Below, piece after piece: positions 22,058 through 31,926 of a DNA stretch of 39,910 bases. The DNA is taken from NCBI GenBank assembly GCA_918026815.1, contig CAKJVC010000200.1, positions 1 to 39,910 of the forward strand. Reading direction: 5' to 3'. Every line of letters begins with the position of its first letter. Within the stretch, counting starts at the first letter, position 1. The notes below the pieces were generated by a model. The model did not search any database, was not told where the DNA came from, and worked only from the letters and a program-made list of their open reading frames with translations. The DNA comes from Chalara sp. BL73 (lineage: Eukaryota; Ascomycota; Leotiomycetes; Helotiales). The position numbers were made by a program, and so were the translations under genes.

Positions 22058-23546
22058 TACTAAAACCTCCTTATTCTGTCGATCCCCACCGCTTTTTTGG
22101 TGCAAATTAAGAATCTTGAGCCCCCAACCCCTTATCCCTACCTAATTATCCTTATATCTCAAAATGGCGCCAAAAAGACAAGCTATTTCGGATGCGCAAA
22201 GGCGCAATATTCGTCGTCGTCGCGCTGAAACTGGAGAGACTCAGGCACAAACATTAGCTTGGTTTGCAGCACAACCAGGTGGTCGAACCTTTACTCAAGA
22301 CCAGATATCGACAGTTACTTCCTCTATATACGCATATCTTGATAGCGACGATCGAACGGATAGCAAGTTTAACAAGCTTTATGGCGAAGCTGCTTCTGTA
22401 GATATCTCTAATCCTAATATAGTCAAGCAAATAGAGGATTTAAGGGCTAAATATCACAATGTGATAACTACGCCTTAAAAGATCGATTTAATATGGACGA
22501 AACAGCCGTTTTCTGGAAGCTACAACCTGATCGTTCTCTTGCAACACAGCAGACAAAGGGAGGAAAGAAAAGCAAGGACAGAATAACACTTGCTTCGTGT
22601 GCCAAAGCTGATGACTCAGAGAGGCTAGAACCTTGGATTATTGGGAGATCAAAGAAACCCGCGTTGTCTTAAGAATATCAAGAACCGACGAAACCTCCGA
22701 ATTGTTTATGAATATAATAAGATGAAATGGATGACAGGGGAGATCTGCAAGCGTTTCTTACTGTGGTTTGATAATAAGATGCGTGGAAGGAAAGTAATCC
22801 TTCTACTTGACAAGTAGGAGGTCTAGATAGTCTGCAAAATGTCAAGATTCGATGGCTACCACTAAATACAACTATAATCGCGTCATTCAAGCTCCATTAT
22901 CGACGACAATGGGTTCAATATATCCTGCAATAGCTCACGAAGGGAAATGATCCAAATAAGGCTGTAAGCCTCCTTAAAGCGATAGGCTGGACTCGACTTG
23001 CCTGTTACTCCTAAGGCAATAACCAATCAATACAGAAGTCGAAATTGCAGCTGAAGACGCTACCGATCAAGAGGCTCTTCAAGCTCAAATGGCTGAAATA
23101 TTTGGAGTTCAAGACCTATTGACAGTTGACTTGTTAATCCTACTGTCGAAGTTATTGTCGATCAAGATGAAGATATAATGGAGTCAATCACCGAAACATA
23201 TAGTCGAGATCAAGAAGAAGACGTAGGGGAAGAAGGAGACGAAGATATAGAGCCTCCAGTATCTATTTTGGAAGCTATTTGCGCTGTCCAGACTTTACAA
23301 CGATTTGAGATGACTAGGGAGGAGGGATCACAAAATATCAGGGCTCTTGATAGTCTTGCAATAGAGGTTTTAAGCTTACAGATCTCAAAAAAGAGTCAAA
23401 AAACATTGGAGAGCCTTTTTGTAAATAAATAAAGGAATACCCTTGAAATAGAGCCTCGAACACGCGACCCATAATATAAGGATACCTCGATATATCCTTA
23501 CCTCTAGTCGTCCCCGAAAGCATCCTTATATCGAGGTTTTACTGTA
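22058..23546 (+). mobile_element. Decayed pogo/Fot-type DNA transposon
   Basis: A 1.49-kb element. The right end on the minus strand reads TACAGTAAAACCTCGATATA, a terminal inverted repeat typical of pogo/Fot elements, which insert at TA. A weak partner TACTAAAACCTCCTTATT begins at 22058. It holds a plus-strand transposase relic. Unlike the gypsy blocks its composition is normal, and decay is by scattered stops and deletions. The right end lies at the 3' end of the P450 gene. The left end is less certain because the match is only partial. Confidence 0.7.
22164..23432 (+). pseudogene. pogo/Fot-type transposase with CENP-B helix-turn-helix, broken
   Basis: ATG 22164 opens 104 codons resembling the N-terminal helix-turn-helix of fungal pogo transposases (SDAQRRNIRRRRAETGETQ, TLAWFAAQPGGRTFTQDQIS). 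After a stop the DDE part follows in shifting frames: FNMDETAVFWKLQPD (first Asp, near 22490), GGKKSKDRITLASCAK, LEPWIIGRSKKP, then about 22790-22815 ILLLDK with a stop replacing the rest of that block, then ASFKLHYRRQWVQYIL and NKAVSLLKAIGWTR. The last 84 codons (23178-23432) are an open acidic C-terminus. It once cut and pasted the element. Stops, frameshifts and lost sequence after the second Asp make it inactive. Confidence 0.8.
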
Positions 23547-25434
23547 CACGATTTTGACAGGCCGAATGTAGCAGAACTGCGGCGAATGGGCCATCTTGTC
23601 AGAGGCCTCATACCCGCTCAACTCCTTTGGGCATTGATATAGTTCAAAATTCCACACGATCAACGATAAAAGCTGTCTCATTTGAAGATATGCCATTCTT
23701 CGACCGTAACAACCGCGCTCGCCGAGACCAAACGTAAGCATAGGTCCGGCGGCGGCGTCAAACACCAACTTGCCGCTCGGTTCTTCCACCATCCACCTGT
23801 CAGGGTTGAAGCTGACCATGTCGTCATGTTTCCACACGCCGACCTTGTCCTTGGACTCGAGGCATGACTTGGTGCGCATAGAGTCCTGGATTTCAAACTC
23901 GGGGGAGAAGAAGCTTGGTCCATTACCCATTAGGAAGACTTCTGTGCCTTTAGGGATAAAGTGCCCTAAGATTTCTGTATTGACAACCGCCGTCCGAACG
24001 GCTGATGCTTCTGTTAGAGAGCAACGGAAAATCTCCTCAATAACGGCATCTCTATAATGAATCTGGGTTTTGGAAATCTCGTCAAAGGTTGGCAGTCGCC
24101 TTTCTGAAGCCGCATCGGCGTGTCCGCCTCGCAGCTCAGCCCGCAGCTTCGTTTGAACATCCGAATTGTCAGCGAGGTACTTGAGAGCCCAGGTAACGGA
24201 TGTCGCTGTCGTATCTTGCGCACCAATAATGAATCCAAGAATCTATTGCAGCCGTTAATGACCTTATACAGCCAGGAGAAATAAAGCAGACAGGTGTGCA
24301 CACCTCATCAGACATTCCCTTTGACTTGAGCTCAGGGGCTCTCTTCTCCTTCTCGGCGAGACGCATCTCTCTGCGCACAATGTCATCCACAGCACATTTA
24401 ACTTCCTTGTTTGTTGCGGATTGGCTCATAGCCCGCTCGACAGCTTTATCAATTTCCTGCTGAATAAGTCGGTCCTTGTCCCCGAAGGACTTCTTCAGCG
24501 CCGACGTCTGCCTCAACAGCCAGTGCGAAAGAGCCGGCACAGGCGACTTGATACAGGCCTCCACGCTGTGCATAATGTTAAAAAAGGACTGTACCATTTC
24601 CGGGTGCGGCGCTCTAGGCAGTACGGCCTCTGCGGTAAGGCTGTTGGGGAGCTCCACGTCCATTATCGTAGTGTAGAGGCGCAACTGAGCCTTTGTGTTG
24701 CTATTCACCGGATCGGCTCCAAAGACAATCGGCCAAACCGCATCCATGGTGGTACAATATACATCATTTGACGCGGCAAAGGCTCTACCCTTTGCAAGTC
24801 TAGCCTTTTGTTCCCAGAGCTGCAGCAGATCCTGGCCAGCCTCGTACATGTAAGGAGCAGCAACGTCTTGAAGGAATCCAGTTGCCATAACGCCTTGCAC
24901 CCATTTGCGATGCTTCCTGAATTCGTCGTTAGTTTGCATTACAAAGTGGCTCTTCGGCACGACGCCACCCGAGACGTCAGCAATGAATTTGGAGCGATCG
25001 AATTCTTTAGTACGATGAACTAGGATATCCTGTGCCTCGCGGTAATCGGTAATTACAACGCACGGCCGGCCGAAGGGGCGAGTAAATAGTTGAACAATAG
25101 GCGATTTTAACTTGACATTCTGCGCGCTCATCCAGTCGTGAACCTCTTGCGTTTTTGAAATATGCTTAACCATAGGGCCAATATCGCCGAGCAGTAACTT
25201 GGTGGCTGTTTTGTTGTAAGGGATGCCCGGAATCGGTTTGGGAAGTGCCCACCAGTACGCTAGGTATAGAAACACGATGCCGCCGGCAATGTATACAAGA
25301 AACGACGGCGAAGGAGCCAACAGAGGGAAAAATTCTAAAAAGGACTGCAGGGAATGCAAATTGTAGTCCAGTAAGGTTTGGATTGAGGCTGGAGTGGTGA
25401 ACCCCAAGAAGGAACAATAGACACCGTCCGCCAT
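23526..25434 (-). CDS. Cytochrome P450 monooxygenase (two exons), C-terminus supplied by transposon end
   Basis: A heme-thiolate monooxygenase. Exon 1 is 25434-24304 and exon 2 is 24242-23526; the 61-bp intron (24303-24243) runs GTGTGC..AATAG in phase 0. The product is 615 aa, somewhat long for a fungal P450. ATG 25434 is in ACAATGG; the open frame extends upstream only to a GTG. Features: membrane anchor at about 44-62, proline hinge PKPIPGIP at 65-72, I-helix GAQDTT at 384-389, E--R in EEIFR (Glu447, Arg450), FNPDRW at 522-527 and heme loop FGLGERGCYG with Cys555. All key residues are present. The last residues after IRPVKIV (YSKTSI) and the TAA stop are encoded by the pogo terminal repeat. 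Substrate unknown; the neighbouring O-methyltransferase suggests secondary metabolism. Probably functional unless the lost native tail mattered. Confidence 0.9.
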
Positions 25435-26243
25435 TGTGTTGATGATAACTGCACAGCAGAGGAAGCAAATTGAAAAAGAAGAAACTACAGAGGTACAGTG
25501 GTGAAGTATTTTAATAGCACGCACTACTTGCGGGCCCCAGAAGATTCACCTCATAAAGAGTTGTTATACCTAGCCCCCACCCTAGAATTACGACCAATCA
25601 ACGAGACTTGGTGGGACGTCCACCAAAATATAGGAATGAGAAATTAAACTGCAATTAATAGGATTGGCTTGTAAAATCAGGGTCGTTCAGATATTATATA
25701 GCAGTAATAACGTTATAACCATCGATTTGCCTCCAATTTGCTGTTTAATTTGGCCTCCAAACTGGGGTATTTTATCTCTAAACTGGCCACCAAACCGCCT
25801 TCAAATTACCTGTAATGACATAAATTGAAACATAGAGATTTTAGGACTCGTAGGAACCGTAGAAGTCGCAGAAGGTAAAGAAGAAGCGAGCTAGGCGACG
25901 GCGACGTGGCGAGGCGAGGTACGAATGTTCTGATACTTAATTGTACTGCAAATTTCTATGGACGGCTATGTACCTCAACATGGGCTCTCACCGGTTCCCT
26001 ATACGGAATATATGCGAAGATGGTGTGGGAAGTTAGTAAAACTACTCTCGACAAGAGGGTTTAGGCGATATCTGTGATTTGAATAGTAAGGCCGCTGATT
26101 TTCTCAAGGAGGCCTGGCTAGTCCTATTACAATACTTCACCGCTGTACTGTACCTCCATAAGCAAAGAAGACCTGAAGTCAAAGCAGAATAAAGGCACCA
26201 AACCCCAAAAAGCGACGAAACAGTTTGGGAGAGGGTAGGTTGC
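25435..26243. other. Upstream region of the P450, no further gene supported
   Basis: Contains the P450 promoter side. A run of degenerate GCCTCCAAA/GCCACCAAA-like words occurs at about 25731-25810, and a purine-rich stretch with GGCGACGGCGACG at about 25850-25920. Minus-strand open frames here (starting beyond 26460) are not credible genes. No clear TATA box can be assigned. Confidence 0.4.
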
Positions 26244-26525
26244 ATGCTTGCCGGTGAGACGCCGCCACCAAGCGCACCGTCCGCACCCCCTGCGTCTGCA
26301 CCGTCTGCACCCCAACCTCCACCTGCCACAGTTTTAAGCTTAGCATCGGCACTGTTCGCACCGTCCGCACCGTCCGCACCGTCCACACCGTTCGCAACGT
26401 TGGCATCGTTGGGGCGAGTGATACATGACCTCCCCCCCTTTGGGTTCCAATACGCTGGCGCACACATACGCCCCCCAGGGCGCTCTATACACCTACACCA
26501 TTGTGCATGTTTAATTTTTTCTTAG
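26244..26525 (+). other. Low-complexity Pro/Ala/Ser open frame over a GCACCGTCC minisatellite
   Basis: An ATG-started frame of 93 codons, mostly SAPSAP repeats, over a 9-bp tandem repeat GCACCGTCC (clusters at 26272-26313 and 26350-26412). The opposite strand is open too, with Gly-Ala-Asp repeats, which is what a 9-bp repeat without stops gives by itself. I cannot choose a coding strand and it may not be a gene. From 26526 to 26700 nothing else is recognised. Confidence 0.3.
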
Positions 26526-26700
26526 GTAAGCAGCTTCCACCGCCAAAACGCCAAACACACCCCAAAAAATCATTTTACAGACCTAGAAAGCAACGCAGCG
26601 CGTCGATACGGACCCGTAAACTTACTAAGCTTGTGACTCTAGTATCCCCGAAAGTACTTTAATAGCCGAAGCCCACGACGGTCTAGGCTATACGCTTTCA

Positions 26701-26840
26701 TAGTAGCTGTAAGCTTGTAGCCGCTGTAGCTGCAAGCCTGTAGTCGCTGTAGCTGCAAGCCTGTAGTCGCTGTAGCTGCAAGCCTGTAATCGTTGTAGCT
26801 ACAAGCCTGTAGTCGCTGTAGCTATAAGCCTGTAGCTCGC
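26701..26840. repeat. 23-bp tandem repeat, about six copies
   Basis: Units of 23 bp built from GCTGTAGCTGCAAGCCTG plus TAGTC. Three units (26723-26791) are nearly identical, with a TAGTC/TAATC change in the third. The flanking copies (26701-26722, 26792-26840) show C-to-T and G-to-A changes. Fainter traces of the motif continue to about 26980 as the DNA becomes AT-rich, marking the right edge of the normal-composition island. Confidence 0.85.
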
Positions 26841-27168
26841 TATAAGCTAAGTACGCCGTTTGCAGCTTTAAAAGTACTGCAACTAAAATCTACAAAAGTT
26901 TAAGTTATACGTTTTTATAGTGCCTGTAAATTTGTAGCTGCTGTAACTGTAAGCTTGTAACTAGCTATAAACTGTTAAATACGCTGTTTGCAGTTTTAGA
27001 AATACTATAATATTAACTTTTTAAAGTTGAAAATATATTTAACTTATTGTAAAAAAAAAAGTATAACTATAAAAAACTCGTAAATATTCCGCAAAATTAC
27101 TTTTAAAATTTTAAAATTTTAAAATTTTTGTTACTTTGTTTGTAATTGCATTTTATAAATTCTTTTTG
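26841..27168. other. AT-rich boundary DNA
   Basis: Composition falls quickly to RIP-like values; decayed traces of the 23-bp repeat and the palindromic run AAATTTTAAAATTTTAAAATTTT near 27106 are all I can see. No gene. Confidence 0.4.
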
Positions 27169-27340
27169 TGTCACAGAATAAATCCACGTTAAGGGTCATT
27201 AGGTGGATACGCGAGCACGCCAAAGACGGCAAAAAAGTTGATATTTATAAAACGGTTAATATCTCAAATACCATCAAAAAGTGCCGATATTTCTGAAATA
27301 CCATCTTTTTTTTGACCTCTATCTGACCATACCACTTTTA

Positions 27341-27420
27341 TGGTATATGAGATATCCTCCAAAAAAACAATGGTATATGAGATATCCTTCAAAAAAATTA
27401 TGGTATATGAGATATCTTCC
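27341..27420. repeat. 30-bp subterminal repeat of the MULE, left side, three copies
   Basis: TGGTATATGAGATATC starts at 27341, 27371 and 27401, spaced exactly 30 bp. It extends the terminal-repeat theme TGGTATTTGAGATATT, so it is probably an array of transposase-binding sites. A comparable array of CTATCTGAAATACCAT words occurs on the right at about 29782-29870. Confidence 0.85.
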
Positions 27421-27449
27421 AACATACGCTATAAATAAAACCTTTTGGG

Positions 27450-27515
27450 GCTCGGCCCCTGACACCACAAAGCTTAGCCCCTGACACTACAGGGCTCGGC
27501 CTTTGACACTACAGG
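27450..27515. repeat. 22-bp tandem repeat inside the MULE, three copies
   Basis: Units starting GCTCGGCCCCTGACACCAC at 27450, 27472 and 27494, exactly 22 bp apart. They lie in the 3' noncoding part of the MULE, between the subterminal array and the transposase stop codon. Role unknown. Confidence 0.8.
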
Positions 27516-27754
27516 GCTCATTTACACTAGCTTTTAGGCAGTTTCCTGTATAACAATTGACAGCGTTTACACTTTTAATTTTTCTTTCTTAAAATCCACG
27601 GATCGAGATTTTTGTTTGTTTTAAGTTGTTACAGTAGTGTAAGTCTTTGTATTTGACTTTATTTTATTTCAATTTTTATTGCAATTTATGAACTCCGTAC
27701 GCTTTTGCAGTTTCAGGTGCTAGTCACATGATCATAACTACATACAAATGGCTA

Positions 27755-29647
27755 CTAACAGTTATCGTCGCTGTCGCTATCACAAGGTTCCCCTAGTTCA
27801 ACAATTACATCTACTTCTTCCATTACTTGTATGCCCAATTCTTGATCAAGGCGTTGTGCCTCTTCTTCTTGTTCTTCATCATCCAGCTCCAATTGTTCTT
27901 CCTCGTTGTCGACTTCCTCGTCGTCGACTTCTTGAAGCCAATCGAAAGCTCGTTGTCGACGTCCATTTGAAACTGGCTGACTTGTACAACTACGTCGATT
28001 ATGACCCCAATCGAGGCAATTACTGCAACGCGTTTGCTTTTTGTTCCAGTTGCCTTTGCGTATACGTCTAGTTCGTGGCCGACCTGCTCCTTTGCGTAAA
28101 ACAGGTGGCTTGATTGAATTATCAGAAAAAAGGTTTTCGATCGATACTGGCAGTAATATATGGCGGTAAGTCTTTTTGTATTCTTTTGTAGTATACAAAT
28201 CCTCAAAGTATTGAATTGAGTCGATTTGCAGCACTCTTGCAGCTGCAATAGCGTGAGAACAAGGCGATTGATACTCCCAGAAGTCTTGACAGTCGCACGA
28301 CTTTTGATCTAAAATAACTACCCATTTTCGACCTGTATCAGGATCTTCAACTTGAGCAATATTCTCATTTGTAGGGTATACTCGAAATCGACGAGAAGCT
28401 TGAAAACGACTTCCAAATTTAGCCATAGGCACGTCAGCGAGTTGATCGGATTTGCTAGTTGTTGATCGCCTTTTGAACCATATTTTAGTCACTGAAAGGT
28501 ATATACCATCTAGCATTTGAAGAAGAGGCATACGCCGATAATCGTCCCAGCTAGAATTTAAGGATTCAACAATATTAGAAGTATCATGGCCAAATCGAGG
28601 ATATTGTGAGTAAGCTCTAGTCCACAGCTTGTTGTCGATATTGCAAAGATAATCAAAAGCGTCAGTACTAACTTCTTTTAATTTCGCCATTTCATTTTCG
28701 TACAATTGCGGCGTTTTAGCTCTACACGCTTTCCAAAACAAAGGCCGTACTTTATTGCCATATCTTTGCTGTAAATTGTCCGCAATATGCTGACAACAGT
28801 GAAGATGAATTGCTTGAGGATACTCTTCTTCGACTGCTTTTGCCATTCCTTTCTCACGATCAGAAATAAAAGTATGCTGCGCCAGCAAAGTAACAGGGAA
28901 AGCAAGCTTCAAGTGACGTAAAAACCAGCTCCACCAGTGATATTCTTCAATAGGTACTAATGCCCAGGCTAAAGGCGTTACCTTGTCGTTTGCATCGATT
29001 CCACAACAAATCAATAATATCATACGATACCGAGACTTTGTATGAGTACCGTCGATAGCATAAAACTGGCGAAGGCACTTTGTAGCCGATCGACAAGGAG
29101 CTGGAGCAAAAAACGCCGCTTGAAATACACCATTTGCTTGAGTTTCCAAAACAGCGTAATTATTTGAATTTACAGCTTTGAACTTTTCGATATACGCCGG
29201 AAGCAAAGCAAACGATTGAGTTTCGTCACCATACATTTCTTCGAGAATAGCTTGTTTTACGCGGTAAGCCTGAAGATAAGGAATCTTGTTATAGTACTGA
29301 AGGCGCTCAATTGACTGGATTTGCTTTGGAGTGATTTTAGGATTATCAACAACCGCAGCACGATGGTGAGGTATTATATACTCCAAACTATTCATATTCG
29401 ATGCTCCGAAATGACTTGCAGGAGAGCAAGTATGAGGCTTTAAGTGAGTTATATGAACACCTTTCTTTTTAGAATCACTAGCTCTAATTCGGAACTTGCA
29501 AGATCGAAGCGTACGGCATACAATATCGAAGCGCGTTTTATCTGAATAGGCTGTTTTCCATGATTCGGAAGCGCTTGAAACGTAGAATTTAATAGCTTCT
29601 TTTGCTGAAGATATATTAGGAAAAGTAGAGCCTATTTGAAGAGTCAT
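27755..29647 (-). CDS. MULE transposase (MuDR-type DDE, SWIM zinc finger)
   Basis: A single uninterrupted frame of 630 aa from ATG 29647 to TAG. Domain order: an N-terminal MuDR-type zinc-binding region (Cys44, Cys50, His72, Cys74 in DIVCRTLRSC and LKPHTC); a DDE catalytic core with Asp199 in AIDGTH, Asp263 in FISDREKG and Glu361 in NIVESLN, with the HCCQH motif at 283-287 between them; a SWIM zinc finger CDCQDFWEYQSPCSH (451-465); an AT-hook-like GRPRTRR (522-528); a CCHC knuckle CSNCLDWGHNRRSC (541-554); and a strongly acidic tail. It would excise and insert the surrounding element in the nucleus. All catalytic and zinc residues are in place. Upstream of the ATG lie about 300 bp to the right inverted repeat, which must hold the promoter. 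Confidence 0.95.
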   Translation of the reverse strand: MTLQIGSTFPNISSAKEAIKFYVSSASESWKTAYSDKTRFDIVCRTLRSCKFRIRASDSKKKGVHITHLKPHTCSPASHFGASNMNSLEYIIPHHRAAVVDNPKITPKQIQSIERLQYYNKIPYLQAYRVKQAILEEMYGDETQSFALLPAYIEKFKAVNSNNYAVLETQANGVFQAAFFAPAPCRSATKCLRQFYAIDGTHTKSRYRMILLICCGIDANDKVTPLAWALVPIEEYHWWSWFLRHLKLAFPVTLLAQHTFISDREKGMAKAVEEEYPQAIHLHCCQHIADNLQQRYGNKVRPLFWKACRAKTPQLYENEMAKLKEVSTDAFDYLCNIDNKLWTRAYSQYPRFGHDTSNIVESLNSSWDDYRRMPLLQMLDGIYLSVTKIWFKRRSTTSKSDQLADVPMAKFGSRFQASRRFRVYPTNENIAQVEDPDTGRKWVVILDQKSCDCQDFWEYQSPCSHAIAAARVLQIDSIQYFEDLYTTKEYKKTYRHILLPVSIENLFSDNSIKPPVLRKGAGRPRTRRIRKGNWNKKQTRCSNCLDWGHNRRSCTSQPVSNGRRQRAFDWLQEVDDEEVDNEEEQLELDDEEQEEEAQRLDQELGIQVMEEVDVIVELGEPCDSDSDDNC

Positions 29648-30080
29648 ATTGATCGAAACAACAAATAATCAAAATGTACAAAAAGTTAAAAATACGTGGG
29701 ATTATTTGAATTTAAAGCTTTGTGGGTCAGGTGCGCTAGTTAGTCTTGGCATGAAATGATGGTATTTCAGAAATATCTCAAATACCATTATTTTTTTGGT
29801 GTCTATCTGAAATACCATCATTTTTTTGGCCTCTATCTGAAATACCATTGTTTTAAAAAGGTGGTATGGCCAGATAGAGGTCAAATAAAAAGATGGTATT
29901 TCAGAAATATCGGCACTTTTTGATGGTATTTGAGATATTAACCGTTTATAAAAACAGCTCAACTGTAAATTACCTGTTCTTTAAGCGTGTATATATACAA
30001 TAATATCACTTTGCTATTTAGGACTGTCAACAATCAATTAGCTGTTCGCTGCACTACTGAGTACTCTCCGTGATATTTTG

Positions 30081-31752
30081 CTATTTATAGTATGTTTATT
30101 TTTATTTTCTTTAAGTTTAAATTTTATTTGTTTTTCGGCTTAGTTTTTAAGTTTTTTTTTATTATTTAGTTACGAGCTTGCAGCCTTTTAGCCTATGCGC
30201 TGCATCGCTACGCTCGAGTAGCTTATATACGGCTAAAAGAACTTAGCTCGCTTTGCGGGGCTTTATTAAGCTTTACAAACTTATAATACAATATTTTAAT
30301 AAATCAGCAAGTGTTCTGCAAGTGTTTTGCGAATGTTTTACTAGTGTTTTGCGAGTGTAAATAAATAATTTGCAACTACTAAAATATCGCGTTAAAAGCA
30401 ATTACGTAATATAACTTAATCGAAGCAAACATAAATAATTTACTACATTTAAAACTTTAACTTTTTAAACAAAAAACTAACAACGCGTATATATGCTTTT
30501 TTTTTATGTGTATACAAGCTTATTACGGATTTGTAATAAGCTGTTATTATTATTTTTAGTTTTTTTTTATTCAAATTAATAATACAATGCTTTACTATAA
30601 CGCAATACTAAACTTTTACTTTTATTTTTACATTTTTTATTTTTACTTTGCTACAGTTTGTTCGCAAACTGTAAACTTACTTTTCAGCTTATAATTTTAT
30701 ACTAATATTCAGTTTAAAATTATATTACTAACAATTTCGCTTTCGTTTTCGCTTTCGTTTTTTCGGAGCTTCCAATTTTTTTTTTTTTTTTTTTTTTTTT
30801 TTCGCGTATACTTTCAAACTTATTTTTCCGCGCTTTTTTGTTTTTAACTTTGTAGTACTTTTTAAGCTCGCAAAAGCAACCGGCAGTATTACAGTTTTAC
30901 GAAATTTAACTGTCGCGCGTTTTTCGATATTGCGAAAAAGCTACTAATTTTTTAGTAGCTTAACAGTTCGGCTTGTTAATTTCGAAACATAATTAAACAT
31001 TTACGTAAATATTGTAACGGTTTCAGTTTATATTTAATACGTTAAAAAAACTTAACTATAAACAAAATATATTGTAATTGCCGAGCTGTTTAGCGGCTTT
31101 TGTAACAACTACTATTATAATTCGAAAAACAAATAGTACTTTTTTCAGTTTAATAAGTTTTAACGGTTTATTTTACAATTGTTAACAGTTCGTAATTAAC
31201 AAATATTTAGTTTTCGTTGTTTTATTCGTTGTTTTATTTTTCGCTGTTTTATTTTTCGCCGGCTTTTTTTAAATTCCGAAAAGTAAATATTTATATATTA
31301 GTTTAAATTATTGAAATAAGTATGCTAAATTAACTATAGTCAACTTAGGAAAAAAAAGCTTGTACTGTACGCGAAGTCTGCTTAATTGCAGTAGTTCAGG
31401 AAAAATAAATTAATTAATTATCGAGCTTTACAAAAGTGCTTAGTAAAAAAAGTACGACATTTTTACTAATAACTAAACTATTACATAAAATATAGTTTAT
31501 GCTTTACGAGTAAGCTATACTACTAATTTTTAACACTTTTATTTGATATATTTATAATAAAGTATATATTTAGTTTTTACTATTTTTTTACTGTTTTTTT
31601 TTGTTTTTTTGTTTTTATTTAATTTTAGCGTTTTTTTTTTAAACAAAAACTTGTTTTCGTTTTTTTACTAGCTTTAATAAGCGGCAGTATTTTTTAAAAA
31701 CGACATATTTAAAAAGTTTTGTTAGTTCGTTTACGAATATATATTTTGTAAA
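30081..31752. other. AT-rich degraded repeat DNA
   Basis: No open gene. Visible structure: a decayed ~12-bp repeat of GTGTTTTGCGA-like words at about 30307-30357; TTTCGCTTTCG words at 30736-30765; a run of 27 T at 30776-30802; and TTTTATTTTTCGCTG repeats at about 31212-31265. The T run could be the reversed poly(A) tail of a minus-strand retroelement lying to its right (30803-31750). The decayed minus-strand frames there look coding-like but match no family I recognise. Confidence 0.4.
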
Positions 31753-31926
31753 TGTCACGGCACGAGCTGTGGATCTACAGATACAGAGGGCAGCTGTGGT
31801 ACTATACGAGGATCTATAGCTAAGGAAGGAAAAGGGGGCTCGGGGAAAGCAGGCTATATATACACGAAAAGCTCGAGAAGCTCGCCTAATATGGATCACG
31901 TGTGCTTGAAAGCACGCGACGTGACA
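31753..31926 (-). repeat. 3' LTR of gypsy element C with adjacent polypurine tract
   Basis: A 174-bp segment with perfect inverted ends TGTCACG and CGTGACA. On the minus strand the tract GGAGAGAAAAGTAA (31940-31927) lies directly before it, as a polypurine tract should. A TATA-like TATATATA occurs near 31853. The 5-bp flanks (GTAAA left, TTACT right) do not match, as expected for one end of a complete element rather than a solo LTR. Confidence 0.85.

Larger units (their letters stand above)
27253..29944 (-). mobile_element. Intact Mutator-like element (MULE), 2692 bp, TSD TTTATAAAA
   Basis: Both ends begin, reading inward, with CGGTTAATATCTCAAATACC. The terminal inverted repeats match with few differences for about 85-90 bp (27253-27340 against 29944-29857). 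The 9-bp direct repeat TTTATAAAA lies immediately outside (27244-27252 and 29945-29953); 9 bp is the Mutator duplication size. The corresponding site in the unsplit LTR copy reads TTTATGAGA, a single copy, so the empty site is visible in this window. It carries one open transposase gene on the minus strand. With intact ends and an open gene, it looks recent and possibly still mobile. Confidence 0.95.
27169..30075. repeat. Solo LTR family 1, copy 2, interrupted by a MULE; TSD TTTTG
   Basis: The left half 27169-27252 (TGTCACAGAATAAATCC..) and right half 29954-30075 (..CTCTCCGTGATA) align almost end to end with the solo LTR at 12036-12242 (84 + 122 bp against 84 + 123 bp). The differences are mostly transitions. 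The outer flanks are the 5-bp direct repeat TTTTG (27164-27168, 30076-30080). So the LTR inserted and collapsed to a solo copy, was mutated, and then received the MULE. Confidence 0.92.

Noticed and set aside
24421..25023. Plus-strand open frames over the P450
   Set aside because: They overlap the P450 exons in antisense and show no domain.
25435..25524. P450 start 30 codons further upstream
   Set aside because: That position is a GTG, not ATG; the ATG at 25434 is in a strong context and still leaves a complete membrane anchor.
26042..26467. Minus-strand Gly-Ala-Asp ORF
   Set aside because: It arises from a stop-free 9-bp minisatellite; the opposite strand is open for the same reason.
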